DNA of 13,016 nucleotides from Tethybacter castelli (GTDB taxonomy: Bacteria; Pseudomonadota; Gammaproteobacteria; Tethybacterales; Tethybacteraceae): assembly GCA_036679665.1 (NCBI GenBank), contig JAZHEJ010000014.1:1-13016 (forward strand), written 5' to 3'. This document shows positions 6,601 through 13,016 of this stretch, piece after piece. Position 1 is the first letter of the stretch. Every line of letters starts with the position of its first letter. Position numbers and translations under genes: made by a program. The notes beneath the pieces are model-generated. The model saw nothing but the letters and a program-made list of their open reading frames with translations, was not told the origin of the DNA and searched no databases.

Positions 6601-8748
6601 TTATGCCTTGCGGTCGCTTGAATCCTTTTTGCTCGCGGCCATCGGTCCGAATGCTTCTTTGGCCGCTTCAACCTGATCACTTAGCTTAGTGGCCGGGTCA
6701 TTATCAATATCCTTGGTTATCGCAGCGACTAGCTGGGGTTGCAGTTGGTCGCAGTTGGTCGTATAAATTTCTTGCAGAGCTTTGATCGTGGCAGCGTCGC
6801 TATTGTCGCTAAGCTCTTCAAATTTGACTGACAGGTGGGATATTGCAGCTAGCAACAGATGATACTGTGGCTGATCTGCAAATGCGGATTTACGCCGATA
6901 CAAAGTATCGATTAACGGGGTAAGCAGACCGGTGATTTCATGATATTTTTTTTCACTGATCAAAAACTCCACGGTACGAACAGTCGCCATGAACCACAGT
7001 TTTATAAGCAACTCATCATCCGGTTGATAGGAAGTAAAAACTTCGGCCACAAACTGCGATGTGATAGGCGTAAACGTGAGGTTGTCTTCGCGCACCGAAC
7101 GCTCAGCCAACAAAAAAGCCGCCACGGCCGCATACGTTGCGCCGCCATTTTTACGCGAGCTAAGCGGCAGTTTGTTGTACCAGGCGCATAGAGCGCGAAA
7201 CTCAGAAATCAGTTCCTGGCTTTCGTAGCTTGGAAGCGGAAAATGGTGTTCTTTTTTATCGACAGGTTCGAGAAACTTTTCAATATTATCTAAATCAAGA
7301 TGGTTGCGAATTTCCAACAGATTGATAAATTTACGAATCCGGGCCGCGGCTTCTTGCGAGTTGCCAATGGTGGCTGGTTGCGAGGGTAAGGCGAACTTCG
7401 GCTTTTTCTCGCTTGGCTCGCGTTTGATTTTGGCAGGTTTGGTTTTGGGGGCGTCCGGCTTGGCCTTAGCTTTAGTCGGTTTTTGATCCGCAGCTGGTTT
7501 GTCGCTCTGTTCACTGTCGGTTATTGAAGAATCAACGGTTTCAACCGGTTCAGGGCGTTTTTCCGTATCGGTTTGATCTATATCAGCTAACTCAGGCGTA
7601 GCTTTTGCTGTTTCTTGTGTATCCTCAGTTGGCTGGTCGGAATCTTTTGCCGTAAATTGTTCGACTTGCTTTTCAGTCGCCTGGATGTCGTCTTCAGGTT
7701 TATCAGCAAGTTCGTCGGTGAGTTTTTCGGTGGATTGCTCATCTTGCTTTTCAGACGCCTGGATGTCGGCTTCAGGTTTATCGGCATGTTCGTCGGTAAG
7801 TTTTTCGGTGGGTTGCTCATCTTGCTTTTCAGACGCCTGGATGTCGGTTTCAGGCTTATCGGCAAGTTCGTCAACGGATTGCTCGTCTTGGCTTTCTGAT
7901 TCCTGTGCAGCGTTTTCGCTTGCTTCCTTAGCTTTCTTACTTGCTTCTTTGCGGGCTTGTTGGTCAGCTTTGTCTATCCATGGAGTCGGAATGTCGCTCG
8001 CGGCTATGGTGTTTTCCGCGGGTAATTCCGGTTGAACAGAAATACCACTATGCTTCGAGCTATCCGTGGGTAATGCGTCGCTCAGTACCGATGAGGTTTT
8101 GGTACCGGAACGTTTGGCAGGTTTGGCACAATTGATTTTAGATAAAATTCGCGCGCTAGTTTCCCATAGTTGCTCGTCGTCGCGCTCTGGCAGGTTAAAA
8201 GCGGTATAGCTGAGCAATTGCATGGTGATTGCGTCGTCGACCGCGGCAAATTTTTTCTTGGCGCGTTCTAGCATCTTGTCGTAAAGCTTGATTTTGTTTT
8301 CAGCGACCGCGGCAATGGTAAGGTTTACATTTCCAATTTGGGAAGCGACGGCGATCATCTGCGTCAACATCAATCCGTCAATCCCGCCAACTAGTATTTT
8401 GTGTTGCTGGTTTTGCAACTCAGAAGTCGCGGGGGCCTTGCCGTGACTCAAAATCAACATGTCCCGGTCCCGGCCGATTTTCTTAAGTTGCGCGGCGCTG
8501 ACATTATTTCCGTTGTTAGAAAGAGCGATTACCAGTCGCTCATCAGGAATGCCGCTGACTACGAACAGCGCGCCGTCGCGCTTGCCGATCAACGGAGCAG
8601 GCAACATTAGCTGCAGATTGTGCGAAGCGTTCTCCACGAGCAACACGCGCCGTCCGGACAATGCCGCCTGAATGGACAGTACGGCGGCAGCTTTGGTGCG
8701 CACGGCGCAAGCTTCACTGCCGTAGATGTGGATTGCTGGAAGAGCCAT
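6601..8748 (-). CDS. Uncharacterised 715-residue protein with repeat-bearing charged linker
   Basis: I do not recognise this protein. It has no signal peptide or membrane span, so it is probably cytosolic. Three parts are visible. Residues 1 to about 205 alternate hydrophobic strands and helices in a pattern faintly like ParA/MinD ATPases (a strand, a glycine-containing turn, a helix, then GRRVLLVE), but the expected Walker A loop is absent: the turn reads YGSEACAVRTK, without GK[ST]. Residues about 206-452 form a low-complexity linker rich in E, D, K, Q, S, T and P, with nearly three copies of a 26-residue unit, and then a lysine/proline-rich stretch. Residues about 455-700 are predicted to be mainly helical (for example SQELISEFRALCAWYNKL) and end in a charged tail. 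The ATG at 8748 places a hydrophobic strand at the very start, as usual for such folds. A scaffold or adaptor role is possible, but I have no firm evidence for it. Confidence 0.85.
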   Translation of the reverse strand: MALPAIHIYGSEACAVRTKAAAVLSIQAALSGRRVLLVENASHNLQLMLPAPLIGKRDGALFVVSGIPDERLVIALSNNGNNVSAAQLKKIGRDRDMLILSHGKAPATSELQNQQHKILVGGIDGLMLTQMIAVASQIGNVNLTIAAVAENKIKLYDKMLERAKKKFAAVDDAITMQLLSYTAFNLPERDDEQLWETSARILSKINCAKPAKRSGTKTSSVLSDALPTDSSKHSGISVQPELPAENTIAASDIPTPWIDKADQQARKEASKKAKEASENAAQESESQDEQSVDELADKPETDIQASEKQDEQPTEKLTDEHADKPEADIQASEKQDEQSTEKLTDELADKPEDDIQATEKQVEQFTAKDSDQPTEDTQETAKATPELADIDQTDTEKRPEPVETVDSSITDSEQSDKPAADQKPTKAKAKPDAPKTKPAKIKREPSEKKPKFALPSQPATIGNSQEAAARIRKFINLLEIRNHLDLDNIEKFLEPVDKKEHHFPLPSYESQELISEFRALCAWYNKLPLSSRKNGGATYAAVAAFLLAERSVREDNLTFTPITSQFVAEVFTSYQPDDELLIKLWFMATVRTVEFLISEKKYHEITGLLTPLIDTLYRRKSAFADQPQYHLLLAAISHLSVKFEELSDNSDAATIKALQEIYTTNCDQLQPQLVAAITKDIDNDPATKLSDQVEAAKEAFGPMAASKKDSSDRKA
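7648..7900. repeat. 78-bp tandem repeat, about three copies, inside the 715-residue gene
   Basis: Copies begin with CTGGATGTCG at 7681, 7759 and 7837, exactly 78 bases apart. The first two full copies differ at only five of 78 positions. A decaying partial copy lies on the left (7648-7680), and the third copy diverges after about 36 bases. The unit is 26 codons, so copy number changes keep the frame. It encodes an acidic/lysine-rich segment of the type ADKPExDIQASEKQDEQ. It is protein-coding repeat expansion, not a CRISPR array. Confidence 0.9.
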
Positions 8749-8807
8749 TGAATTGGTAACCGACTAGTTTTAAGATTTTACAATTACCAGTAAAATTAAA
8801 ACTTCGT

Positions 8808-8813
8808 TAAAAT
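8808..8813 (+). promoter_or_regulatory. Possible -10 element of tRNA-Asn
   Basis: TAAAAT lies ten bases before the tRNA in the A/T-rich gap 8749-8823. No good -35 hexamer is found at 16-18 bases upstream. The same divergent gap must also carry the promoter of the 715-residue gene on the minus strand. Confidence 0.3.
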
Positions 8814-8823
8814 CACCTGTGTT

Positions 8824-8899
8824 TCCCCGGTAGCTCAGTCGGTAGAGCAAGCGGCTGTTAACCGTTCGGTCATAGGTTCGAATCCTATCCGGGGAGCCA
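8824..8899 (+). tRNA. tRNA-Asn (anticodon GTT)
   Basis: A 76-base cloverleaf. The acceptor stem pairs TCCCCGG with CCGGGGA, the D stem GCTC/GAGC, the anticodon stem AGCGG/CCGTT (with one G-U) around loop CTGTTAA, and the T stem ATAGG/CCTAT around loop TTCGAAT. The discriminator is G, as usual for bacterial asparagine tRNAs, and CCA is encoded (8897-8899). The gene converges on secF, 47 bases away. Confidence 0.97.
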
Positions 8900-8946
8900 G
8901 TTTTAACTCAAAACCCAAGCATTAACGTCGCTAAGGTCAGCTTCGG

Positions 8947-9867
8947 TCAAACCACGGCTCCGTCTTGGGCGCGTTTGGTGACGGCCATGAAATCTTGGCG
9001 GCTAAGGCCTAACCACAGCGCCACCGGTCCTGCGATGAGAATTGATGAATAGATGCTGGACAAGATGCCGATGGTTAGTGCCAGCGCGAAGAAAAACAAC
9101 GCGTTGCCGCCAAACAGCAACATGGCTAGTACCGCAAGCTGGGTTGAACCGTGCGTGATAATCGTGCGCGACCAAGTTTGAGTTATCGAAGCGTCGAATA
9201 CGTCTTCAATCGCCGTATGGGCACGGCTGGCGCGCAAATTTTCACGTACCCGGTCGAAGATCACCACCGATTCATTTACCGAATAACCCAAGATCGCCAA
9301 TACGGCCGCAAGAACCGGCAAACTAAATTCCCAGCCGGCCAGCGAAAAGGCCCCGAGAATGAAGATCACATCGTGTAAGTTGGCGACGATCGCGCCAATG
9401 GCCATGCGCCACTTGAATCGTAGCGACAGATACAGCATTATGCCAAGGGACACCGCCAACAACGCTAACGCGCCGTTGGTGAACAACTCAGAACTGACCT
9501 GCGGTCCGACATACTCGACGCGTCTCAAGCTAGCTTCCGGGTCTAACGACCGGATCGCCGCCAAAGACATATCGCCGCTGGCGGGATCTTCACTTTGCAT
9601 TCTTAAAAGCAGCGTACCGTCCTCAGCGAGTTGGACAGTCGGATCGGGTAAATTGGTCGCGGTGAGCGCCGTGCGAATCGCTTCGGTGCTAACGAGATTG
9701 GAAAGGGTGATTTCCACCAAAATGCCGCCGGTAAAGTCCACTGCGAAATTTAGTTGGCGAATCGTCAACGAGATGATGCAGATTAATACCAATAACGCCG
9801 AAAATACCCCGGTTATGCGCCGGTGACGCATGATACGGAAGTTTTGCTTGGGGGTAAAAAGGCGCAT
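8947..9867 (-). CDS. secF: Protein-export membrane protein SecF
   Basis: SecF pairs with SecD and YajC as an accessory to the SecYEG channel and uses the proton gradient to help pull proteins across the inner membrane. The 306-residue protein has the family layout: a first membrane helix (about residues 20-37), a small periplasmic domain opening with FAVDFTGGILVEI and ending in VGPQV, then five further helices. Signature stretches are RFKWRMAIGAIVANLHDV, LAILGYSVNESVVIFDRVREN and a QTWSRTIITHGSTQL block. The frame is open to 9981, but the ATG at 9867 gives the normal N-terminus (MRLFTPKQNF) and lies two bases past the secD stop, whereas the longer start would run inside secD. It is the last gene of the operon, and no clear terminator is seen before tRNA-Asn. 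Confidence 0.94.
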   Translation of the reverse strand: MRLFTPKQNFRIMRHRRITGVFSALLVLICIISLTIRQLNFAVDFTGGILVEITLSNLVSTEAIRTALTATNLPDPTVQLAEDGTLLLRMQSEDPASGDMSLAAIRSLDPEASLRRVEYVGPQVSSELFTNGALALLAVSLGIMLYLSLRFKWRMAIGAIVANLHDVIFILGAFSLAGWEFSLPVLAAVLAILGYSVNESVVIFDRVRENLRASRAHTAIEDVFDASITQTWSRTIITHGSTQLAVLAMLLFGGNALFFFALALTIGILSSIYSSILIAGPVALWLGLSRQDFMAVTKRAQDGAVV

Positions 9868-9869
9868 GG

Positions 9870-11681
9870 TCAGCCGATTGAAATTTTGCTGACCCTGCCG
9901 GGGCGATGGCCGTATGCCAGATCCGCGAGCGCTCGCGATACCAGCACCGCGGTAAACATTGAAGTCACAAGTCCTAAACACAACACGACCGCAAATCCGC
10001 GCACCGGGCCCGAGCCCAGGACGAACAACGCTAATCCGGCAATCAGCGTGGTCAGGTTGGCATCCATAATGGTCGCGATCGCCCGCGTGTAGCCGGCTTC
10101 TACCGCAAGCCGGGGCGAAAGTCCGCCGGCAAGCTCTTCGCGGATGCGTTCATTAATCAAAACGTTGGCGTCGATCGCCATCCCCAAAGTCAAAGCGAAC
10201 CCGGCCAAGCCTGGCAAGGTAAGCCCGGCTCCAAGCACGGCTAGCAACGCGGTAAGACACAACAAATTGGCAATCAGCGCTCCGACTGAAATGAGTCCGA
10301 ACACCCCGTAGTACAAACCGATTAGGACGCCGACAAGTAAAAACCCGCCGGTAACCGCCCCGAGCCCGCTGCGGATGTTATCCGCGCCTAAAGAAGGTCC
10401 GATTGTTCGCTCTTCAACGATTTCAATCGGGGCGGCCAAGGCTCCTGAGCGCAACAACAAGGCTAGTTCGTTGGCTTCGTCAAAACCCATTCCGCCGCCA
10501 TGAATCAAAAACCGCGCGTGCAGCTCTGATTCGATGCGCGGCGCGCTGATTATAGAAGTCCGGTCCCGATCAATTAATACGATGGCGAGTTGTTCGCCAA
10601 TTCTGCTCCGGGTGTATTCCTTGATTTTCTGCGCTCCAAGCGCATCAAGCGCCAGATGGACCGCCGGACGCCCGGCTTCATCGCTGCCGTAGCTTGCGTC
10701 GACGATGTTTTCGCCGGTGAGTACGATACGCCGCTCAACCAACACATCGCCGCCATCGGCGTAGCTAAGCAACTCGGTGCCGGGAGGGGAGATGCCGTTG
10801 CGGGCGCGGTTCAAAATTGATCCTGATGCGGAAGATTGTTCATCCACACCACGCAACTCCAGCGCGGCGCGGCGCCCTAGAATGCTTTTGGCGCGCGCGG
10901 TATCTTGCAAACCGGGTAGTTGCACGACGATACGCTGGTTGCCTTGGCGGGCAATCAACGGTTCGGCAACACCCAACTCGTCTACTCTGCGGCGCAAAGT
11001 TTCAACGTTTTGTCCTACCGCAAGTTCGGCTATTTGCTCTAGCCCGGTGGAACTTATCGTAGCGCTTAACCCGTCGCTGGTAGCCGTGACTGAAAGTCTA
11101 GGGTCGGTCCGAGCAATAACATCAATCGCGTTGCGCTGTTCGTCCGGATTGGCAAGCTCGATAAGCAAAGTGTCCTGTTCTCGCTTGATACTGTGCTCGA
11201 TTTGCCTGTCTTGGAGCGCGACACTGACAATATCGGTGGAAGAAGACAAAAAACGGTCGGTAACGAACTCAAGATCGACTTGGAGCAAAAAACTTACCCC
11301 ACCTCGCAAATCCAGACCCAGCGCGATCGCTTTGGCGCCAAGTTCGTCTAGCCATTCCGGCGCGGACGATCTTGTGTTCAGTGCCACAACGACATCGGTG
11401 CCAAGCTCGATTTCCAAAATTTGGCGCGCGGCAAGCTGGGTTTCGGAGTCGACAAATACGATCGAAATGCTGTTGCCGACCGCGTTTACTCTGCGCACCT
11501 CGATATCGGCGTCGGCGAGCACTTGTCGCGTACGGCCGTGCAAGTCGACAATTTCAGAGCCGCTTTTGAGCCTGATGTCAATGGTGGGCGAAGCGGGATA
11601 GGAGCTAGGCAAGGAGTACAAGGCGGCTAGCACCAAGATGCCGGATATCAGCCCGTGCTTCCATAACGGATAGCGCTTCAT
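9870..11681 (-). CDS. secD: Protein translocase subunit SecD
   Basis: The 603-residue SecD is close to the E. coli length (615). It starts with a membrane helix after MKRYPLWKHG, the typical SecD opening, then a large periplasmic region with the hallmark GLDLRGG at 122-128, the P1 head domain containing QNVETLRRRVDELGVAEP and QRIVVQLPGLQDTARAK, and the EERTIGPSLG link into five C-terminal helices. That portion includes MAIDANVLINERIREEL and the DANLTTLIAGL stretch, which contains acidic residues implicated in proton movement in this family. It forms the SecDF complex with the downstream gene, and with YajC from upstream. It begins 15 bases after the yajC stop. AGG occurs only two bases before the ATG, too close for a normal ribosome binding site. 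Confidence 0.95.
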   Translation of the reverse strand: MKRYPLWKHGLISGILVLAALYSLPSSYPASPTIDIRLKSGSEIVDLHGRTRQVLADADIEVRRVNAVGNSISIVFVDSETQLAARQILEIELGTDVVVALNTRSSAPEWLDELGAKAIALGLDLRGGVSFLLQVDLEFVTDRFLSSSTDIVSVALQDRQIEHSIKREQDTLLIELANPDEQRNAIDVIARTDPRLSVTATSDGLSATISSTGLEQIAELAVGQNVETLRRRVDELGVAEPLIARQGNQRIVVQLPGLQDTARAKSILGRRAALELRGVDEQSSASGSILNRARNGISPPGTELLSYADGGDVLVERRIVLTGENIVDASYGSDEAGRPAVHLALDALGAQKIKEYTRSRIGEQLAIVLIDRDRTSIISAPRIESELHARFLIHGGGMGFDEANELALLLRSGALAAPIEIVEERTIGPSLGADNIRSGLGAVTGGFLLVGVLIGLYYGVFGLISVGALIANLLCLTALLAVLGAGLTLPGLAGFALTLGMAIDANVLINERIREELAGGLSPRLAVEAGYTRAIATIMDANLTTLIAGLALFVLGSGPVRGFAVVLCLGLVTSMFTAVLVSRALADLAYGHRPGRVSKISIG

Positions 11682-11696
11682 TACCTGATACGACGG

Positions 11697-12017
11697 CTAG
11701 ATACCGTCGATGGTGCCTTTGGGCAGAAGGGTTTGTATCGATTGTTTCTGGATGGTAATGCGCGTGTTGCCGCCGAGGTCTAGCGTAATAAAACTTTCAT
11801 GGATTTCTTCGACTATGCCCAACACACCGCCTGAGGTTACCACTTCGTTGCCCTTTTCCAAGCTGGCCAACATTTGGCGGTGTTGCTTGGTTTTACGTTG
11901 CTGAGGCAGGATCAGCATAAAGTAAAAAAGGACGACAATTAGCACCAAAGGGAGGATATTGAGGAGAAATCCACCACCTTGAGTGCTTGATTGCTGGGCG
12001 TGAGCTAAATTGAACAT
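11697..12017 (-). CDS. yajC: SecDF accessory protein YajC
   Basis: A 106-residue protein of normal length for YajC, the small subunit that joins SecDF. A short N-terminal segment is followed by one membrane helix (about residues 17-37), the family motif LPQQRKTKQHRQML, and a small cytosolic beta domain with the characteristic GNEVVTSGGVLGIVEEI pattern. Its ATG shares one base with the ribE stop (TAATG), implying coupled translation. In many proteobacteria tgt precedes yajC; here ribE takes that position. Confidence 0.93.
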   Translation of the reverse strand: MFNLAHAQQSSTQGGGFLLNILPLVLIVVLFYFMLILPQQRKTKQHRQMLASLEKGNEVVTSGGVLGIVEEIHESFITLDLGGNTRITIQKQSIQTLLPKGTIDGI

Positions 12018-12640
12018 TATTTATTGGTTTGTGATTCTAGCACCGGTGTCACTGCGCGTAGTGCATATCTTGCCATACAGTCAGCTTCAAAATTACACCA
12101 ACTATTGTCGCCAAGAGCCGCATCTGGTGTAAGCAGGGTATTAGCCAGCGTGTGGGGGATCAGCTGGACGGCGAACAGATCCGGGGTGGTTGACACGACG
12201 GTCAACGAAACTCCGGCCAAAGCGACCGAGCCTTGCGGGGCGATCAGACGAGAATCCAGTTGCTTGGGAATGGAGAAAGTTGCCAATGCGCTGTCGCCAG
12301 TTCGTTGCCAGTTACGTAGTTGCGTTTTGCCGTCCACATGGCCGGTGACTATATGGCCGCCGAGCAAATCGTTCGCGCGAACAGCGGTTTCCAAGTGTAC
12401 CAAGATTCCTTCTCTAAAAGCCGCGACACGCGACACGGTTTGCGGGCCAAGCTCAAATCTGGCTAAGTTCGAAGTTGGCTTGGCGGCCAGGGTAAGGCAA
12501 CAACCGTTGACCGCGACACTGTCGCCGATCGCGATGTTGGTTAGCAGTTCAGGATCGACTTCGATTACCAGCTCAGTGCCGTCAGCTGCTGATAAGACGG
12601 TAACAATTTTCCCAAAATGCTTAATAATACCGGTGAACAT
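12017..12640 (-). CDS. ribE: Riboflavin synthase alpha subunit
   Basis: The enzyme dismutates two molecules of 6,7-dimethyl-8-ribityllumazine to riboflavin and the pyrimidinedione precursor, the last step of riboflavin synthesis. The 207-residue protein shows the two tandem lumazine-binding barrels of the family: MFTGII at the N-terminus, VNGCCLT (44-50) and GGHIVTGHVDG (94-104) in and after the first, and GVSLTV (143-148) followed by a IPHTL motif (161-165) in the second, ending with NFEADCMARYALR. All are in their usual order and spacing, so it looks complete. The ATG overlaps the tsaD stop by one base (TGATG). The gene is called ribC in E. coli. No FMN riboswitch is visible because the gene lies inside an operon. 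Confidence 0.94.
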   Translation of the reverse strand: MFTGIIKHFGKIVTVLSAADGTELVIEVDPELLTNIAIGDSVAVNGCCLTLAAKPTSNLARFELGPQTVSRVAAFREGILVHLETAVRANDLLGGHIVTGHVDGKTQLRNWQRTGDSALATFSIPKQLDSRLIAPQGSVALAGVSLTVVSTTPDLFAVQLIPHTLANTLLTPDAALGDNSWCNFEADCMARYALRAVTPVLESQTNK

Positions 12641-13016
12641 CAGCTAAGCAGCGCCCAACGAGGACGTACGGTTACCGCATAGCTGTCTTGTAAGCGCCGC
12701 ATTCCCGCATAAGCTATCATCGCGGCGTTATCGGTACACCAGCGCAGTGGAGGATGGAACAATGTGGCTTGGTACTTTGCGGCAACGTTGGCAAGTCTGG
12801 CTCGCAATACCGCATTGCGTCCCACTCCTCCCACGACCGCAAGTTGTGTTCTGGCAGTTTGCTGTAAAGCCAGTTCTACTTTGTTAGTAAGTGTCGCGAC
12901 CGCCGCGTCTTGAAATGCCGCGGCGATGTCCGCCGCTGCAAGACCAGGCCCTGCTGTGCATGCCACGGCGTCAGGTGTTGTGCCGTTGGTAACTTGTGCG
13001 ACTAAAGGTAGCAGTT
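12640..13016 (-). CDS. tsaD: TsaD, tRNA threonylcarbamoyladenosine transferase, internally deleted and 5'-truncated by window
   Basis: TsaD normally transfers the threonylcarbamoyl group to A37 of ANN-decoding tRNAs and is about 340 residues long. The frame is open to the right window edge. The visible part opens with LLPLVAQV and DAVACTAGPGL, which belong near residues 55-85 of the family, and then moves directly to ADIAAAFQDAAVATL, which belongs near residue 237. It continues to the normal C-terminus with CTDNAAMIAYAGM and RPRWALL. About 150 central residues are thus missing in frame (junction about 12931-12942), including the HxxxH metal ligands and most of the active site. The usual GGVSANR reads GGVGRNA. 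As read, it should not be catalytically active. It is either an assembly deletion, a decaying gene, or a shortened protein with another role. It is first in the visible operon, overlapping ribE. Confidence 0.85.
   Translation of the reverse strand, partial: LLPLVAQVTNGTTPDAVACTAGPGLAAADIAAAFQDAAVATLTNKVELALQQTARTQLAVVGGVGRNAVLRARLANVAAKYQATLFHPPLRWCTDNAAMIAYAGMRRLQDSYAVTVRPRWALLS

Noticed and set aside
6741..6760. Perfect 10-base duplication GCAGTTGGTC
   Set aside because: Short and isolated within a good reading frame; no sign of a functional element.
7648..7900. CRISPR-like array
   Set aside because: Copies are directly adjacent 78-base units with no spacers, in frame within a coding gene.
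8900..8914. GTTTT/AAAAC hairpin after tRNA-Asn as terminator
   Set aside because: Weak five-pair stem, mostly A-T, with no T run downstream.
9868..9981. Longer N-terminus for SecF
   Set aside because: The extra 38 residues lie inside secD and do not resemble SecF; the ATG at 9867 gives the family N-terminus.
10777..11601. 274-codon plus-strand frame opposite secD
   Set aside because: It is antisense to a clear SecD; its serine- and proline-rich translation is typical of a shadow frame.
12024..12647. 207-codon plus-strand frame opposite ribE
   Set aside because: Exact antisense of a complete riboflavin synthase gene, with no recognisable motif.

Overview
The window looks like a chromosomal housekeeping segment of a Gram-negative proteobacterium, probably a gammaproteobacterium or close relative. 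The grounds are the fused large-type PurL with a C-terminal glutaminase domain, a long PyrB resembling the pseudomonad type, HemJ in place of HemG, the yajC-secD-secF cluster and tRNAs with encoded CCA. I cannot place it more closely. Base composition looks intermediate and gene packing is tight. There is no mobile element, phage gene or CRISPR array, and no gene-free stretch over about 180 bases.

Layout: 1-1034 (+) holds the 3' end of a TauE/SafE-type permease overlapping a secreted YHS-domain protein, closed by a good hairpin terminator. 1084-5190 (-) holds purL followed 18 bases later by hemJ. A tRNA-Val(CAC) and pyrB follow on the plus strand (5367-6563). 6601-8748 (-) encodes a 715-residue protein I do not recognise, with a repeat-bearing charged linker. 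A tRNA-Asn(GTT) follows at 8824-8899 (+). From the right edge down to 8947 (-) runs a very compact operon tsaD-ribE-yajC-secD-secF, with one-base stop/start overlaps at the first two junctions and gaps of 15 and 2 bases afterwards.

The genes serve purine (purL) and pyrimidine (pyrB) synthesis, heme (hemJ), riboflavin (ribE), tRNA t6A modification (tsaD) and accessory protein export (yajC, secD, secF).

The main surprise is that two normally conserved enzymes carry in-frame internal deletions. TsaD passes directly from its TAGPGL motif to the helix beginning ADIA, skipping about 150 residues that include the HxxxH metal site. PurL lacks about 39 residues in its second synthetase half, with the remaining ends joined at what looks like a short VA(D/E) homology. 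Some signature residues are also altered (PurL CEHARH in place of SEHCRH; TsaD GGVGRN in place of GGVSANR). None of the start codons has a convincing Shine-Dalgarno sequence at normal spacing. Together these suggest either a fast-evolving, possibly host-dependent lineage or assembly collapses; raw reads or relatives would decide.
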